Of a stretch of 34,004 nucleotides of DNA, positions 6,272 through 13,630 are shown piece by piece. This DNA is from Acidimicrobiia bacterium (GTDB taxonomy: Bacteria > Actinomycetota > Acidimicrobiia > Acidimicrobiales > AC-14): NCBI GenBank assembly GCA_023265025.1, contig JAHFUP010000058.1, forward strand, positions 1-34,004, in the 5' to 3' direction. Under the pieces are notes generated by a model, which saw nothing but the letters and a program-made list of their open reading frames with translations, had not been told where the DNA came from and did no database searches. Position 1 is the stretch's first letter; each line of letters opens with the position of its first letter. Made by a program: the position numbers and the translations under genes.

Positions 6272-6953
6272 GGAACGTGGCGTAGAGACCGCGGATCAGT
6301 TCGATGGTCTCTGTGACGAGGCCGTACCCGTTCGAGCCGTGTTCTTTCACTGCCCGGGCCATGCCCCGCAGCGTTTCGGCTTCCTCGTCGGTGAACTGTG
6401 CCATGTCATCCTCCACGATAGCTCCGATGTCGAACGCCCCGGGATCCCAGTGCGAGTTTTCGCTCACTTCCTGGTGTCCGCAGATACCTTCGAAGTCGAC
6501 CCACTCGCGGGGTGACATGCGGCATGGGCTCGACGCCCCGTAGCAGTGCGACCCCCGGCTGATGGTCCGCCACGTCGCCGGTACCCCGGTCTGTGCTCTG
6601 ATCCATGTGACCAACGAGCGGAGCGCAGAGAGTTGTGGGGCGGGCAGGTTGGAGCCGTTCTTCGCGTAGGCGACGATCTCGATCTGGACGCAGTGAACAC
6701 CCTGCCGGTTGGTCTGCACCCCACCTGCCACGTTGCGGAGCGCTCGAGCGGCCCGGTCGATGTCATGGTGCTGGTAGACGCTGCCGTCACGATCGACGGT
6801 GAAGTGTGGTGCCGAGTTGAGGCCCGTAATGTCCCCGTACCGGGGCACCCCCTGCGTTTCGGTGGTGTGCAGGACGATGCGGGACGGCCCACCGACCATC
6901 GACCCGCCGTCAAGCCGGTAGCGGCGGACAGTGGCGGTCGGATACCAGGTCAC
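6252..6953 (-). CDS. N-acetylmuramoyl-L-alanine amidase (endolysin)
   Basis: A 233-residue amidase_2/PGRP-family enzyme that would cut the amide bond between muramic acid and the stem peptide. The zinc-site regions are visible: HTTE near residue 29, and GHQEVSENSHWDPG near 159-172, supplying the distal His and conserved Asp-Pro. Residues 36-90 hold the substrate-groove part (PHFTVDRDGSVYQHHDIDRA). The C-terminal 50 residues are a helical tail that might bind wall or holin. The start is a GTG at 6953 with a weak ribosome site. It sits between the DUF2746-like gene and the holin-like gene. Confidence 0.9.
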   Translation of the reverse strand: MTWYPTATVRRYRLDGGSMVGGPSRIVLHTTETQGVPRYGDITGLNSAPHFTVDRDGSVYQHHDIDRAARALRNVAGGVQTNRQGVHCVQIEIVAYAKNGSNLPAPQLSALRSLVTWIRAQTGVPATWRTISRGSHCYGASSPCRMSPREWVDFEGICGHQEVSENSHWDPGAFDIGAIVEDDMAQFTDEEAETLRGMARAVKEHGSNGYGLVTETIELIRGLYATFRKLIGN

Positions 6954-6962
6954 CGGCCAAGC

Positions 6963-7214
6963 CTACACCGGGTGGCCGTCCGGGTCGTCCCAGCGGTGCG
7001 GGGTCTCCACCCGGTCAGCCTGACCGTGGCACATCACCGCCAGCTCCGTTTCCATGCGGACGATCCGGTCCCGCAGCGACGACCCGCCGTTCGGGTTGAG
7101 TTCCCGGTCCACGATCGTCACGACCCGCTCGAGACGGATCATGACACGGATAAGGACCCCAACCCCGGTGACAGCGACCGGAACGAAGACAGCCATGAGC
7201 TCGAAGTTGGTCAC
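6963..7214 (-). CDS. DUF2746-like small membrane protein
   Basis: An 83-residue protein with one N-terminal transmembrane helix (about residues 5-27), then a charged region with ELNPNGGSSLRDRI, typical of DUF2746-type proteins that sit next to lysins in actinophages. An accessory role in lysis is likely. First gene of the lysis operon. The GTG at 7214 has no clear ribosome site; a TAGCAT lies 7 bases upstream, so a leaderless transcript is possible. Confidence 0.65.
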   Translation of the reverse strand: MTNFELMAVFVPVAVTGVGVLIRVMIRLERVVTIVDRELNPNGGSSLRDRIVRMETELAVMCHGQADRVETPHRWDDPDGHPV

Positions 7215-7228
7215 GGTGCTGATGCTAG

Positions 7229-7243
7229 GTCACGGAGCGTGAC
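7229..7243. promoter_or_regulatory. Palindrome in lysis-operon leader
   Basis: GTCACG-GAG-CGTGAC, a perfect 6-bp inverted repeat 15 bases upstream of the first lysis gene. It could bind a regulator or form an RNA hairpin; no direct evidence for either. Confidence 0.4.
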
Positions 7244-7255
7244 AACCCGAACCAC

Positions 7256-7272
7256 CCACCCTACCCCTTGAC
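7256..7272. repeat. 17-bp block shared with control region 1
   Basis: CCACCCTACCCCTTGAC occurs here and at 3649-3665, in both cases in the divergent region upstream of a minus-strand operon. In minus orientation it includes the TAGGGT -10 used by the early promoter. Here the matching minus -35 (TTGACG) is absent, so lysis genes may need an activator or use a different start. Confidence 0.6.
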
Positions 7273-7295
7273 ATGATGCCCAGCCGTGCTACAGT
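7268..7295 (+). promoter_or_regulatory. Promoter for the 7328 gene
   Basis: TTGACA (7268-7273), a 16-base spacer, TACAGT (7290-7295) within the extended -10 TGCTACAGT. The transcript would start about 25 bases before the AAGGAG ribosome site and ATG at 7328. Confidence 0.65.
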
Positions 7296-7327
7296 GGGGG
7301 GTGTAACCGAAGAGAAGGAGAGGCGTC

Positions 7328-7693
7328 ATGCAGACAACCAGATGGTACGTAGTGGTCACCCCATCACCCGACCACGACCCCACCCCCCGGTCCATGGTCG
7401 TCGAAGCCACCAGCCCCGAAGAAGCCATCCTCGAAATAGCCGCCACCGGCAACCCCGGCCCCTACACCATCGCGGACATCCGCGACCTCGCCGGATACCG
7501 CCTCCAATCCACCGTCACCCTCACCAGACCAGCCACCATGACCACCAGTGACTGCCCCATCTGCCAGCGACCCCTCACCGGACCAACCCGACACCTCATC
7601 GACGGCCAAGCAACCTCGGCAGCGCACCAAGGCTGCGCCGAAAACTGGGCAGCCGACTCATCGGTCGACCACGACCTGGAAACCCGGCCATGA
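7328..7693 (+). CDS. Zinc-binding hypothetical protein
   Basis: A 121-residue protein. The first 60 residues look like a small alpha/beta domain (TTRWYVVVTPSP, then SPEEAILEIAATG). The C-terminal half has CPIC at about 76-79, with a His and Cys further on (AAHQGC), a likely zinc site. The GAAGGAGAGG ribosome site and the strong upstream promoter support the start. It overlaps the next gene as ATGA. Family not recognised. Confidence 0.6.
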   Translation: MQTTRWYVVVTPSPDHDPTPRSMVVEATSPEEAILEIAATGNPGPYTIADIRDLAGYRLQSTVTLTRPATMTTSDCPICQRPLTGPTRHLIDGQATSAAHQGCAENWAADSSVDHDLETRP

Positions 7694-7878
7694 TCCGCAC
7701 CAGATGCACCGGCTGTGACAACCTCACCTGGGATCCCACCACCCTCACATGCACCATCGACCATCACTGCCCCATCTGCCACACAGTCTTCACCCCAACC
7801 TCTGACGAACTAACCTGCTCGTGGGCATGCACCCGCGCCGACCAAGACATGGTCGAAGCCGACACCAGACGCATGTGA
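7690..7878 (+). CDS. Small Cys-rich zinc-finger protein
   Basis: A 62-residue protein with eight Cys or His pairs arranged as CTGC, then CPIC, then CSWAC; probably two small zinc ribbons. The ATG overlaps the previous stop by 4 bases. Short Cys-rich proteins next to terminase genes are common in actinophages, with unknown function. Confidence 0.6.
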   Translation: MIRTRCTGCDNLTWDPTTLTCTIDHHCPICHTVFTPTSDELTCSWACTRADQDMVEADTRRM

Positions 7879-7889
7879 CCAGGCCAACC

Positions 7890-7904
7890 TGCGGACAGTC
7901 CGCA
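7890..7904. promoter_or_regulatory. Palindrome between small genes and terminase
   Basis: TGCGGAC-A-GTCCGCA, perfect 7-bp arms, 12 bases after a stop codon and 65 bases before the small terminase gene. It could be a terminator stem or an operator; the 1-base centre favours a DNA site over an RNA stem. A weak -10, TATGCT at 7931-7936, lies downstream. Confidence 0.4.
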
Positions 7905-7968
7905 AAGCCCACACACCCCACCAAACCACGTATGCTCTGTCTAACCGCCAACGCGTGGGGGAGACCCG

Positions 7969-8382
7969 ATGGCACTAGACGGATGGGAAACACGGTTCCT
8001 CGAAGCGTTCCGCAACTCCGGGAACGTCCGTGCCGCATGCACCGCCGCCGGCGTTCACCGCAACACCCCGTTCAAACGGGCCGAACGCGACCCCGACTTC
8101 CGGCAAGCGTGGGACGAAGCCCGCGAAGACGCCCTCGACCTCCTGGAAATGATCGCGTGGAAACGGGCGCAGGACAACTCCGACTACCTGCTGTGGAAGC
8201 TGCTGGCGTCGAACCGTCGCAGCCTGTACGGCGACCGTATCGACGTGACCGCCGCCGCACACGTGACAACAACCGTTGAGGTGGGTGAACTGACCGTGGA
8301 CCGGGTCGCGATGCTGCTCGCTGTCCTCGGCGACATCGGTCAGCTTCCCGCGGGACTCCCCGCCAATGCTGACACTGACTGA
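7969..8382 (+). CDS. Terminase small subunit
   Basis: A 137-residue protein with an N-terminal helix-turn-helix (SGNVRAACTAAGVHRNTPFK, about residues 17-36), as in small terminase subunits that recognise the packaging site. A helical oligomerisation region follows (ALDLLEMIAWKRAQ). It lies directly before, and overlaps by 17 bases, the large subunit gene. A GGGGGAG ribosome site precedes the ATG. Start of the packaging and head module. Confidence 0.8.
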   Translation: MALDGWETRFLEAFRNSGNVRAACTAAGVHRNTPFKRAERDPDFRQAWDEAREDALDLLEMIAWKRAQDNSDYLLWKLLASNRRSLYGDRIDVTAAAHVTTTVEVGELTVDRVAMLLAVLGDIGQLPAGLPANADTD

Positions 8383-9691
8383 CAGTCAGCTCGCCGAGCT
8401 CGGCCCGATCCTCACCCCCCGGCTCCCCAGCCCCTACACCGACGCGTACCGGGCGGGGATCACCGTCAAACAGCAGGCCGCGGGGATCCTCCACCACATC
8501 CCGAACATCATGTACGGGGGTGCGGCGGGTGGAGCGAAAACGTGGTGGCTGCTCGCCGAAGCCCTCGCCTACTGCGACATTCCAGGGTACGCGGCGTTGC
8601 TGATCCGGGACACGTGGCCGAACCTGAGCCGGGAACCTGACGGGCTGATCCCCATCGCCCACAAGTGGCTGCGCGGGACCCCGGCCGCTTGGGATGGTGA
8701 AAACAGGACGTGGCGGTTCCCGGCAGGCGCCACCCTCAGCTTCGGACACTTGCAGACACCCGAAGCGCACCACAACTTCGACGGGCCCTCCTACCAGATG
8801 GTCGGGTTCGACGAGGTCACCCATATCAGGCCCGGCCAGTTCGAACATCTCCAAACCCGGTTACGGCGGCTCACGTCACTGCAAGTCCCGGTGAGGATCC
8901 GCACCGCGTCGAACCCGGGTGGCCGCTACCACTCGTACTACCGGCACTACTACGCCCTCGACGGCACCCCGCCCGTGCCGGGCCGCCTGTACATCCCGTC
9001 ACGGGTTGTTGACAACCCGCATTTGGACGCCGACGACTACATCGCCCGCCTGTCCAGCCTCCCCGACGTGCTACGACTCCGGATCCTCGAGGGTGACTGG
9101 TCGGTGGATGACTCGGGCGGGTTTTTCCGACCCGAGAACATAGCGGTCGTTGACGACTGGCCCCGTCACGCCCGCACCGTCCGTGGCTGGGACTTCGCGT
9201 CGACGGACAGTTCGGTGGGTGGGGACCCTGACTGGACGGCGGGCTGCCGGGTCGGTGTCGCCGACGGTGTCTGCTACATCGTTGACATGGTGCGGGGACG
9301 ATGGGACCCCGCCGGGGTGGAAACCGCGGTGCGGACCGCCGCAGCCCAGGACGGGCCCAGCACCGAGATCGTGATTGAGGAGGAGGCGGGTGCGGCGGGC
9401 CGGAACCTCGTACACACGTACCGGCGGATGCTCACCGGGCATCGGGTGCATGCGGGCAGTGTGTCCGGGTCGAAACTGGTTCGTGCGACCCCGTTCGCGA
9501 CGGCGGTGGGTAAGGGGCAGGTAGTGTTGGTGCGGGGCCGGTGGAACGAAGAGTTCCTCACCGAACTGTCAGGGTTCGGTGCGGCGGGTAGCCGCCACGA
9601 CGACCAGGTCGACGCTGCCGCCCACGCGTTCAACCGGGTCGCCAGATACCTCGACGATTCGGGATCGCGGGTACGGTTCCCGAACACGTGA
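8366..9691 (+). CDS. terL: Terminase large subunit
   Basis: A 441-residue DNA-packaging motor with ATPase and nuclease domains. Walker A is GGAAGGAKT (51-59). Walker B is YQMVGFDE (143-150), with D149 and catalytic E150. The coupling motif is ASN (181-183). The RNase-H-like nuclease half has GWDF (D276), a Glu triplet at 338-340 and HDDQVD (412-413), giving the acidic metal site. All key residues are present and the length is normal. The ATG at 8366 overlaps the small subunit gene and lacks a strong ribosome site, so it is likely coupled. Confidence 0.95.
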   Translation: MLTLTDSQLAELGPILTPRLPSPYTDAYRAGITVKQQAAGILHHIPNIMYGGAAGGAKTWWLLAEALAYCDIPGYAALLIRDTWPNLSREPDGLIPIAHKWLRGTPAAWDGENRTWRFPAGATLSFGHLQTPEAHHNFDGPSYQMVGFDEVTHIRPGQFEHLQTRLRRLTSLQVPVRIRTASNPGGRYHSYYRHYYALDGTPPVPGRLYIPSRVVDNPHLDADDYIARLSSLPDVLRLRILEGDWSVDDSGGFFRPENIAVVDDWPRHARTVRGWDFASTDSSVGGDPDWTAGCRVGVADGVCYIVDMVRGRWDPAGVETAVRTAAAQDGPSTEIVIEEEAGAAGRNLVHTYRRMLTGHRVHAGSVSGSKLVRATPFATAVGKGQVVLVRGRWNEEFLTELSGFGAAGSRHDDQVDAAAHAFNRVARYLDDSGSRVRFPNT

Positions 9692-9694
9692 CAG

Positions 9695-9730
9695 CCCGGT
9701 CGCTACTGTGCGCCGGGTAAGCCGACCGGG
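9695..9730 (+). promoter_or_regulatory. Long inverted repeat after terL
   Basis: CCCGGTCG (9695-9702) pairs exactly with CGACCGGG (9723-9730), which runs straight into the AGGAGGAG ribosome site of the next gene. An internal CCGGG (9713-9717) offers a shorter alternative pairing with the first arm. This could be a weak terminator or translation control element; speculative. Confidence 0.35.
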
Positions 9731-9742
9731 AGGAGGAGTGCG

Positions 9743-9880
9743 ATGGGTTGCGGATGCGGGCAGAAGAACACGCAGGCCGAAAAGGTGAAGGAGGTGACCC
9801 GGACCGCTGCGGCTGCCGCCGAGTATGAGCGTCGGGTAGCTGAGGCGAAAGCGAAGGCGGGAGGGGTGGGGGATGGTTGA
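9743..9880 (+). CDS. 45-aa Cys-containing protein
   Basis: A 45-residue protein that starts MGCGCGQKN and continues as a charged, Ala-rich helix ending in GGVGDG. Short MGCGCG-type proteins are often seen between terminase and portal genes in actinophages. It has an excellent GGAGGAGGAG ribosome site, and its 3' end overlaps the next gene by 8 bases. Function unknown. Confidence 0.65.
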   Translation: MGCGCGQKNTQAEKVKEVTRTAAAAAEYERRVAEAKAKAGGVGDG

Positions 9881-10292
9881 CCCGGTCGCATTCGTGGTGC
9901 TGGTCCTCGCCGCGTCCCGGATAGCGGGACTGCTCGTCGACGACGACTTCGGACCGCTCCGCGATGTGCGCACCTGGGTGCTGCGCCGCTGGCCCGACGA
10001 CGACACCGACTTTTACGACTCCGAAGTGACCGTCGGAGCCCACCCGTCGGAAGGCACGGTCACTGGGACGGGTGTGCCGCTGGTAGCGGTCGGTGACAGT
10101 GGCGCAGGGATGGTGTGGCGTGCGGTCACCCCGACACCGTTCGGGCGGCTCTGGTCGTGTGTCCGATGCATGAGCGTGTGGTCCGGTGTCGTGGTCACCG
10201 TCCTCGCCGTGACCAGCCCTCACGTGTTCTGGGCGTTGTGTTTGCCCCTGGCGGCGAGTGAAGTAGCCATCCGCATACACCGGGTCGGCTAA
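9873..10292 (+). CDS. DUF1360-like membrane protein
   Basis: A 139-residue membrane protein. A hydrophobic N-terminus (residues 4-21) is followed by LLVDDDFGPLRD, a polar insert of about 50 residues, then LWSCVRCMSVWSG and a hydrophobic C-terminal stretch (about 100-130). The C-x(2)-C-x(3)-W-x-G pattern with a preceding plR-type motif fits DUF1360. Such genes recur in this position in actinophage genomes; role unknown. Confidence 0.6.
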   Translation: MVDPVAFVVLVLAASRIAGLLVDDDFGPLRDVRTWVLRRWPDDDTDFYDSEVTVGAHPSEGTVTGTGVPLVAVGDSGAGMVWRAVTPTPFGRLWSCVRCMSVWSGVVVTVLAVTSPHVFWALCLPLAASEVAIRIHRVG

Positions 10293-10304
10293 CCTGACGT
10301 CACG

Positions 10305-12410
10305 ATGCGTATCGGTCATCCAATCCGCGGTGACGCCGCCCCTGTAGCACGGAAAGCGTTCCGGGTGCCGACCAGGGACCGGAAAATCGTGTCGGACAGT
10401 GAAGCGCGGCTCTGGCAGTACTACGACCAGATCCCCGAAGTGGGGTTCTGGACACGGGTCCTAGCGAACTCGGCGAAGAAGGTGGCCTACTACCCGGCTG
10501 TCACCGTGGGGTCGTCCGAACCGGAGGAGGTAACTGACCGGCGGGTCCTCGACGTGTGGGCGAGTGTGGGTGGTGAAACCGCGGTCGCCAACTGGGTTGG
10601 CGCACTAGTCACACATTTGGAAGTGACCGGTCAGGGCTGGCTGGTGGCTGTCGACAGCGCCGGTGTCCTCGGATCAGCGGACACGGCTCTCGGAGACCTG
10701 ACATGGCGTGTAGCGTCGACCGCTGAAACCCGGCGGCTGGTGAAAGCGGCGACCGGTGGTGAAGCGTTGGACCATCCGTCAGTGTGGCGGATCTGGACGC
10801 CGCATCCCAACGACTGGCGGGCTGCGGACTCGCCGATGCGCCGCTGCGCCGACCAGTGCGAAATCCTCGTCGCGTTAGCGGCCCGCCGCCGCCGCGACAT
10901 CCGCTCCCGGATCTTCGCGGGGGTGTGGCCCCTCCCCGACACGCTACGCGGGGAGCTCGGCCCGTCCGGTGTGCCCTGGGCGGACGCCCTCGACGACGCT
11001 CTCGCCGCGACCGTCGACGGCGGGTCGTTGATGCCGCTCATCGTGTACGTGCAACCTGACGAGGCGGCGGTGATGCGTGGCGGACCGATCCCCCTCGCAG
11101 TTGACGACCCGGCCCGTATCGACGACTTGGAGGAGCGGACCATCCGCCGGCTAGCGAACGGGATTGACGCTCCCGCCGAACTGCTGCTCGGGGTCGGGGA
11201 CATGAACCATTGGACGGGATGGCTGATCCGCCAGGACACGTTCGATCAGCATCTCGACCCGCTCATCCTCCGCATCCTCGACGGCCTGTCGGAATGGTGG
11301 CGTAGCCTGCTCGAAGTGTCGGGTGTGGCTGCTACCGGCAACATGATCTGGCGGAACCCTGCCACCGCGGTGTCGTCGGGTAACGGGTGGGAAACCGCGG
11401 TCGCCCTGTACGACCGGTTCGAACTGTCGGGTGACGCTCTGCGGGAAGCCGCGGACCGTGACGAGACGGTGAAACCGTCCGAAACGGAAATCAGCCAGCG
11501 GGTCAGTCTGGGACAGCGGCCCGTCACCACCGCACCCAGCGGGCAGCCGGGACCGCCCGCGTCAACGAACCCTGCCACCGTGCAAGCCGCCGGAACTAGT
11601 GTGCTCACCCGGTTGGGACGGTACCTGGCGGACACGGACGTGGCGGCCATGACCGCGTTGGAACGGGAAACCGCATCCCAGATCAGTGAGCTGGTAGCTG
11701 ACACTCAGGCCCGGCTCGCCGGCATCGTCGCGGCCATGTCCGAACCCGAACGGGACCGCTACCAGGTCACAGGCAGCGAACCTGACCTGGCGGCGATCCT
11801 GGGCCGGGACACTGTCGCCGTTCTCCTCGGTGGCCTCGTCGTCAACGAAGCTCTCATCAACGCTGACCCGTTCAACGGGATCATCTCGAGCAGCCAGGAG
11901 CGGGTGGGGAACCTGCTCGCCGGTGTGAACGCTTCCTGGGATCGGCTCCTCGCCGACGACGACCGGACGGTAGCTGTGTCAGTGATCACAGCGACTGTCG
12001 CCGCCGCCGCAGTCGACGCCCTGTTCAACCGGACTCGAGTCACGGTCGGGGAGGTGGCGTTCGAAGGAGCCGACCTGGTGCCCTACCAGGCGTTGCGTGC
12101 CGGGTACGACTGGGCTGGTGGGGGCAGTGTCCGCACCAGCACCGACATGATGTCGGGTGTCGGCAACGGGGTGCGTGCCACGGCCAATCTCGCCGATGCG
12201 GGTGTCCAAACCGCCGGGTTCCGCTGGCTGTATGGCACCAGTCCCCGCCGAACGTTCGAACCTCATCTGCGGCTCGACGGCACCGAGTTCACCCGCTGGG
12301 ATTCGCTCACCCAAACCCCCGACGGGGACTGGGTGGGCGGCGACGTGTACTATCCGGGGGATCACCGTGGATGCCGTTGCGGGTTCGAACGGCTTCTGGT
12401 CTTCGCGTGA
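10305..12410 (+). CDS. Portal protein fused to MuF-like head domain
   Basis: 701 residues. The first 400 match a portal protein of the SPP1 gp6 / actinophage type: residues 20-110 hold the N-terminal wing, and about 270-340 carry the stem and crown region (RRLANGIDAPAELLLGVGDM). After a Pro/Ser linker (about 400-425) comes a helical region, and then a C-terminal domain ending FRWLYGTSPRRTFEPH...LDG...YYPGD-HRGCRCGF (about 639-697), the signature of Mu gpF-like minor head proteins. In many phages these are two genes. The dodecameric portal would sit at the head vertex. The ATG at 10305 lacks a ribosome site; TAACCT lies 9 bases upstream. Confidence 0.9.
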   Translation: MRIGHPIRGDAAPVARKAFRVPTRDRKIVSDSEARLWQYYDQIPEVGFWTRVLANSAKKVAYYPAVTVGSSEPEEVTDRRVLDVWASVGGETAVANWVGALVTHLEVTGQGWLVAVDSAGVLGSADTALGDLTWRVASTAETRRLVKAATGGEALDHPSVWRIWTPHPNDWRAADSPMRRCADQCEILVALAARRRRDIRSRIFAGVWPLPDTLRGELGPSGVPWADALDDALAATVDGGSLMPLIVYVQPDEAAVMRGGPIPLAVDDPARIDDLEERTIRRLANGIDAPAELLLGVGDMNHWTGWLIRQDTFDQHLDPLILRILDGLSEWWRSLLEVSGVAATGNMIWRNPATAVSSGNGWETAVALYDRFELSGDALREAADRDETVKPSETEISQRVSLGQRPVTTAPSGQPGPPASTNPATVQAAGTSVLTRLGRYLADTDVAAMTALERETASQISELVADTQARLAGIVAAMSEPERDRYQVTGSEPDLAAILGRDTVAVLLGGLVVNEALINADPFNGIISSSQERVGNLLAGVNASWDRLLADDDRTVAVSVITATVAAAAVDALFNRTRVTVGEVAFEGADLVPYQALRAGYDWAGGGSVRTSTDMMSGVGNGVRATANLADAGVQTAGFRWLYGTSPRRTFEPHLRLDGTEFTRWDSLTQTPDGDWVGGDVYYPGDHRGCRCGFERLLVFA

Positions 12411-12997
12411 ACCGGGTGGATGTGGAACGGGGCTACTGGGATGAGGCGTCCCGAACACCCCCCGGCCGGCTGCGGAACGAATGGCTGTGTGACCGGTCGA
12501 TCAGCGACGAAGCGTGTGTCGGGGTGATCGCCCAGTTCCTCGACAGGGCCGTCGACTTGGACAGCCCGGTCACTCTCATCGACCTGGGGTGTGGGCCGGG
12601 CCGGGTCGCGGTGCCGCTCGCTGACCGGTTTCCCCGGGTGATAGTGGAGGGTGTGGACTCGTCACCGGGGATGCTGGCCCGGGCTGTCGCTCATCCCCGT
12701 GTCCGGTACACGCTCGGTGACGGGAGGGGTGTCCCTGTGACGGGTGACGCCGTGTACACGATGGGTCTTCTTCAACATGTGCCCGTGGACGGGCAACTCG
12801 GGTATGTTGGTGCGGCGGGTCGTGCCGCCCCTGTCCTCGTCGCCCAGTTCATCGAGGGGGAGGAGGCGGAACCGTTCAGCCATCACATTCCCCTCAACAT
12901 GATGGTCGACGCGGCGTCTGCGGCCGGGTATGGCAGGGTGTCAGTGTCCCGTGGTGTGCTCCACCCGTTGTGGACGTGGATGGTTGCCTGGACGTGA
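12407..12997 (+). CDS. Class I SAM-dependent methyltransferase
   Basis: A 196-residue enzyme with a class I (Methyltransf_11/25-type) Rossmann fold. Motif I is DLGCGPG (59-65), the ribose-binding acid is D84 (EGVDSS), and the motif IV region is VYTMGLLQHVP. The start is a GTG overlapping the portal stop as GTGA. The substrate is not readable from sequence. With an FkbM enzyme and four sugar transferases in the same transcript region, methylation of a virion glycan or of a small host molecule is plausible, but DNA or protein targets are not excluded. Confidence 0.85.
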   Translation: MNRVDVERGYWDEASRTPPGRLRNEWLCDRSISDEACVGVIAQFLDRAVDLDSPVTLIDLGCGPGRVAVPLADRFPRVIVEGVDSSPGMLARAVAHPRVRYTLGDGRGVPVTGDAVYTMGLLQHVPVDGQLGYVGAAGRAAPVLVAQFIEGEEAEPFSHHIPLNMMVDAASAAGYGRVSVSRGVLHPLWTWMVAWT

Positions 12998-13012
12998 GCG
13001 GGGTAATAGGGT
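12984..13012 (+). promoter_or_regulatory. Promoter before the lysozyme-like gene
   Basis: TTGCCT (12984-12989), a 17-base spacer, TAGGGT (13007-13012). The same -10 and spacer are seen in the early minus promoter at 3651-3679. Confidence 0.5.
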
Positions 13013-13075
13013 GTTCGCATCCCCCCTGTCCGTGTGACACGCTGACTGGTGTGTCCACGGGGATTGGAGTTCAGG

Positions 13076-13609
13076 ATGTTCCCTGCCCTCGCCCTCACCG
13101 TGGCCCTCACAGCCACACCCCCCACCCCCCCTCCTCCTGTCCCTCCCGCGCTGGCCGCGTGGGTGATGGCGGCGGGGATGGGCGCTGACATGTCGGAGCG
13201 TTGGCTCCGCCAGGAATGCGGGCGGATCTGCCAGCCGGCTCCGCCGGCACCCCCGCCAACCGCCAGCAGCTCGAGCAGCTCGAGCAGCTCGGCTGCGAGG
13301 CGGGTAGGGTCGGGGGTCGAGCAGTGGCGGACACTGGTCGCCAGCCACTTCCCAGCCGAACACGTGGACCTGGCGTTAGCGGTGATGGCCTGCGAGTCGG
13401 GTGGCAACCCGGACGCCCGCAACCCGAACAGTTCAGCATCCGGTCTGTTCCAACACCTCGCCCGGTACTGGGACGCCCGCACCCTCGCCGCAGGAATCCC
13501 CGGTGCCAGCATTTTCGACCCGACCAGCCAGATGGTGGTGACCGCTCACATGACCGGCGGCGGGGTCAACTGGACGGCGTGGCAGGCATCCCACCACTGC
13601 TGGCATTAG
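13076..13609 (+). CDS. Secreted lysozyme-like (SLT) protein
   Basis: A 177-residue protein. It starts with a hydrophobic signal-like segment (residues 1-14), then a Pro-rich stretch, a nine-Ser run (64-72) and a lysozyme-like domain. MACESGGNPDARN places the catalytic Glu at E107, and SSASGLFQHLARYW follows as in the SLT/lysozyme-like superfamily. It probably cuts peptidoglycan glycan strands. Located in the head module, it could be a virion-associated entry enzyme or be exported. The ATG at 13076 is preferred over GTG 13049 because the signal segment starts there. Confidence 0.75.
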   Translation: MFPALALTVALTATPPTPPPPVPPALAAWVMAAGMGADMSERWLRQECGRICQPAPPAPPPTASSSSSSSSSAARRVGSGVEQWRTLVASHFPAEHVDLALAVMACESGGNPDARNPNSSASGLFQHLARYWDARTLAAGIPGASIFDPTSQMVVTAHMTGGGVNWTAWQASHHCWH

Positions 13610-13630
13610 CGGGGTTCGAACCGCCAATGC
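13603..13630. terminator. Bidirectional terminator between convergent genes
   Basis: GCATT-A-GCGG pairs with CCGC-C-AATGC around the loop GGTTCGAA: ten positions with one mismatch. It covers the stops of the rightward lysozyme-like gene (TAG) and the leftward FkbM gene (TAA), which overlap by 3 bases. The loop resembles a tRNA T-loop but no tRNA is present. Confidence 0.6.

Noticed and set aside
5324-6316. A 330-residue open frame on the plus strand
   Set aside because: Antisense to the lysin and holin-like genes, which have recognisable motifs; no family match by eye.
3854-7878. Integrase or attachment site near the small genes
   Set aside because: No recombinase motif in any frame and no tRNA end or long direct repeat was seen.
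12375-12400. Second GGGTTCGAAC T-loop-like string
   Set aside because: Inside the portal coding sequence (Cys-Gly-Phe-Glu codons), no cloverleaf possible.
13609-13624. GGGGTTCGAACC, like a tRNA T-loop
   Set aside because: It forms the loop of the convergent terminator and lies at the end of the FkbM gene; no acceptor or anticodon stems are nearby.
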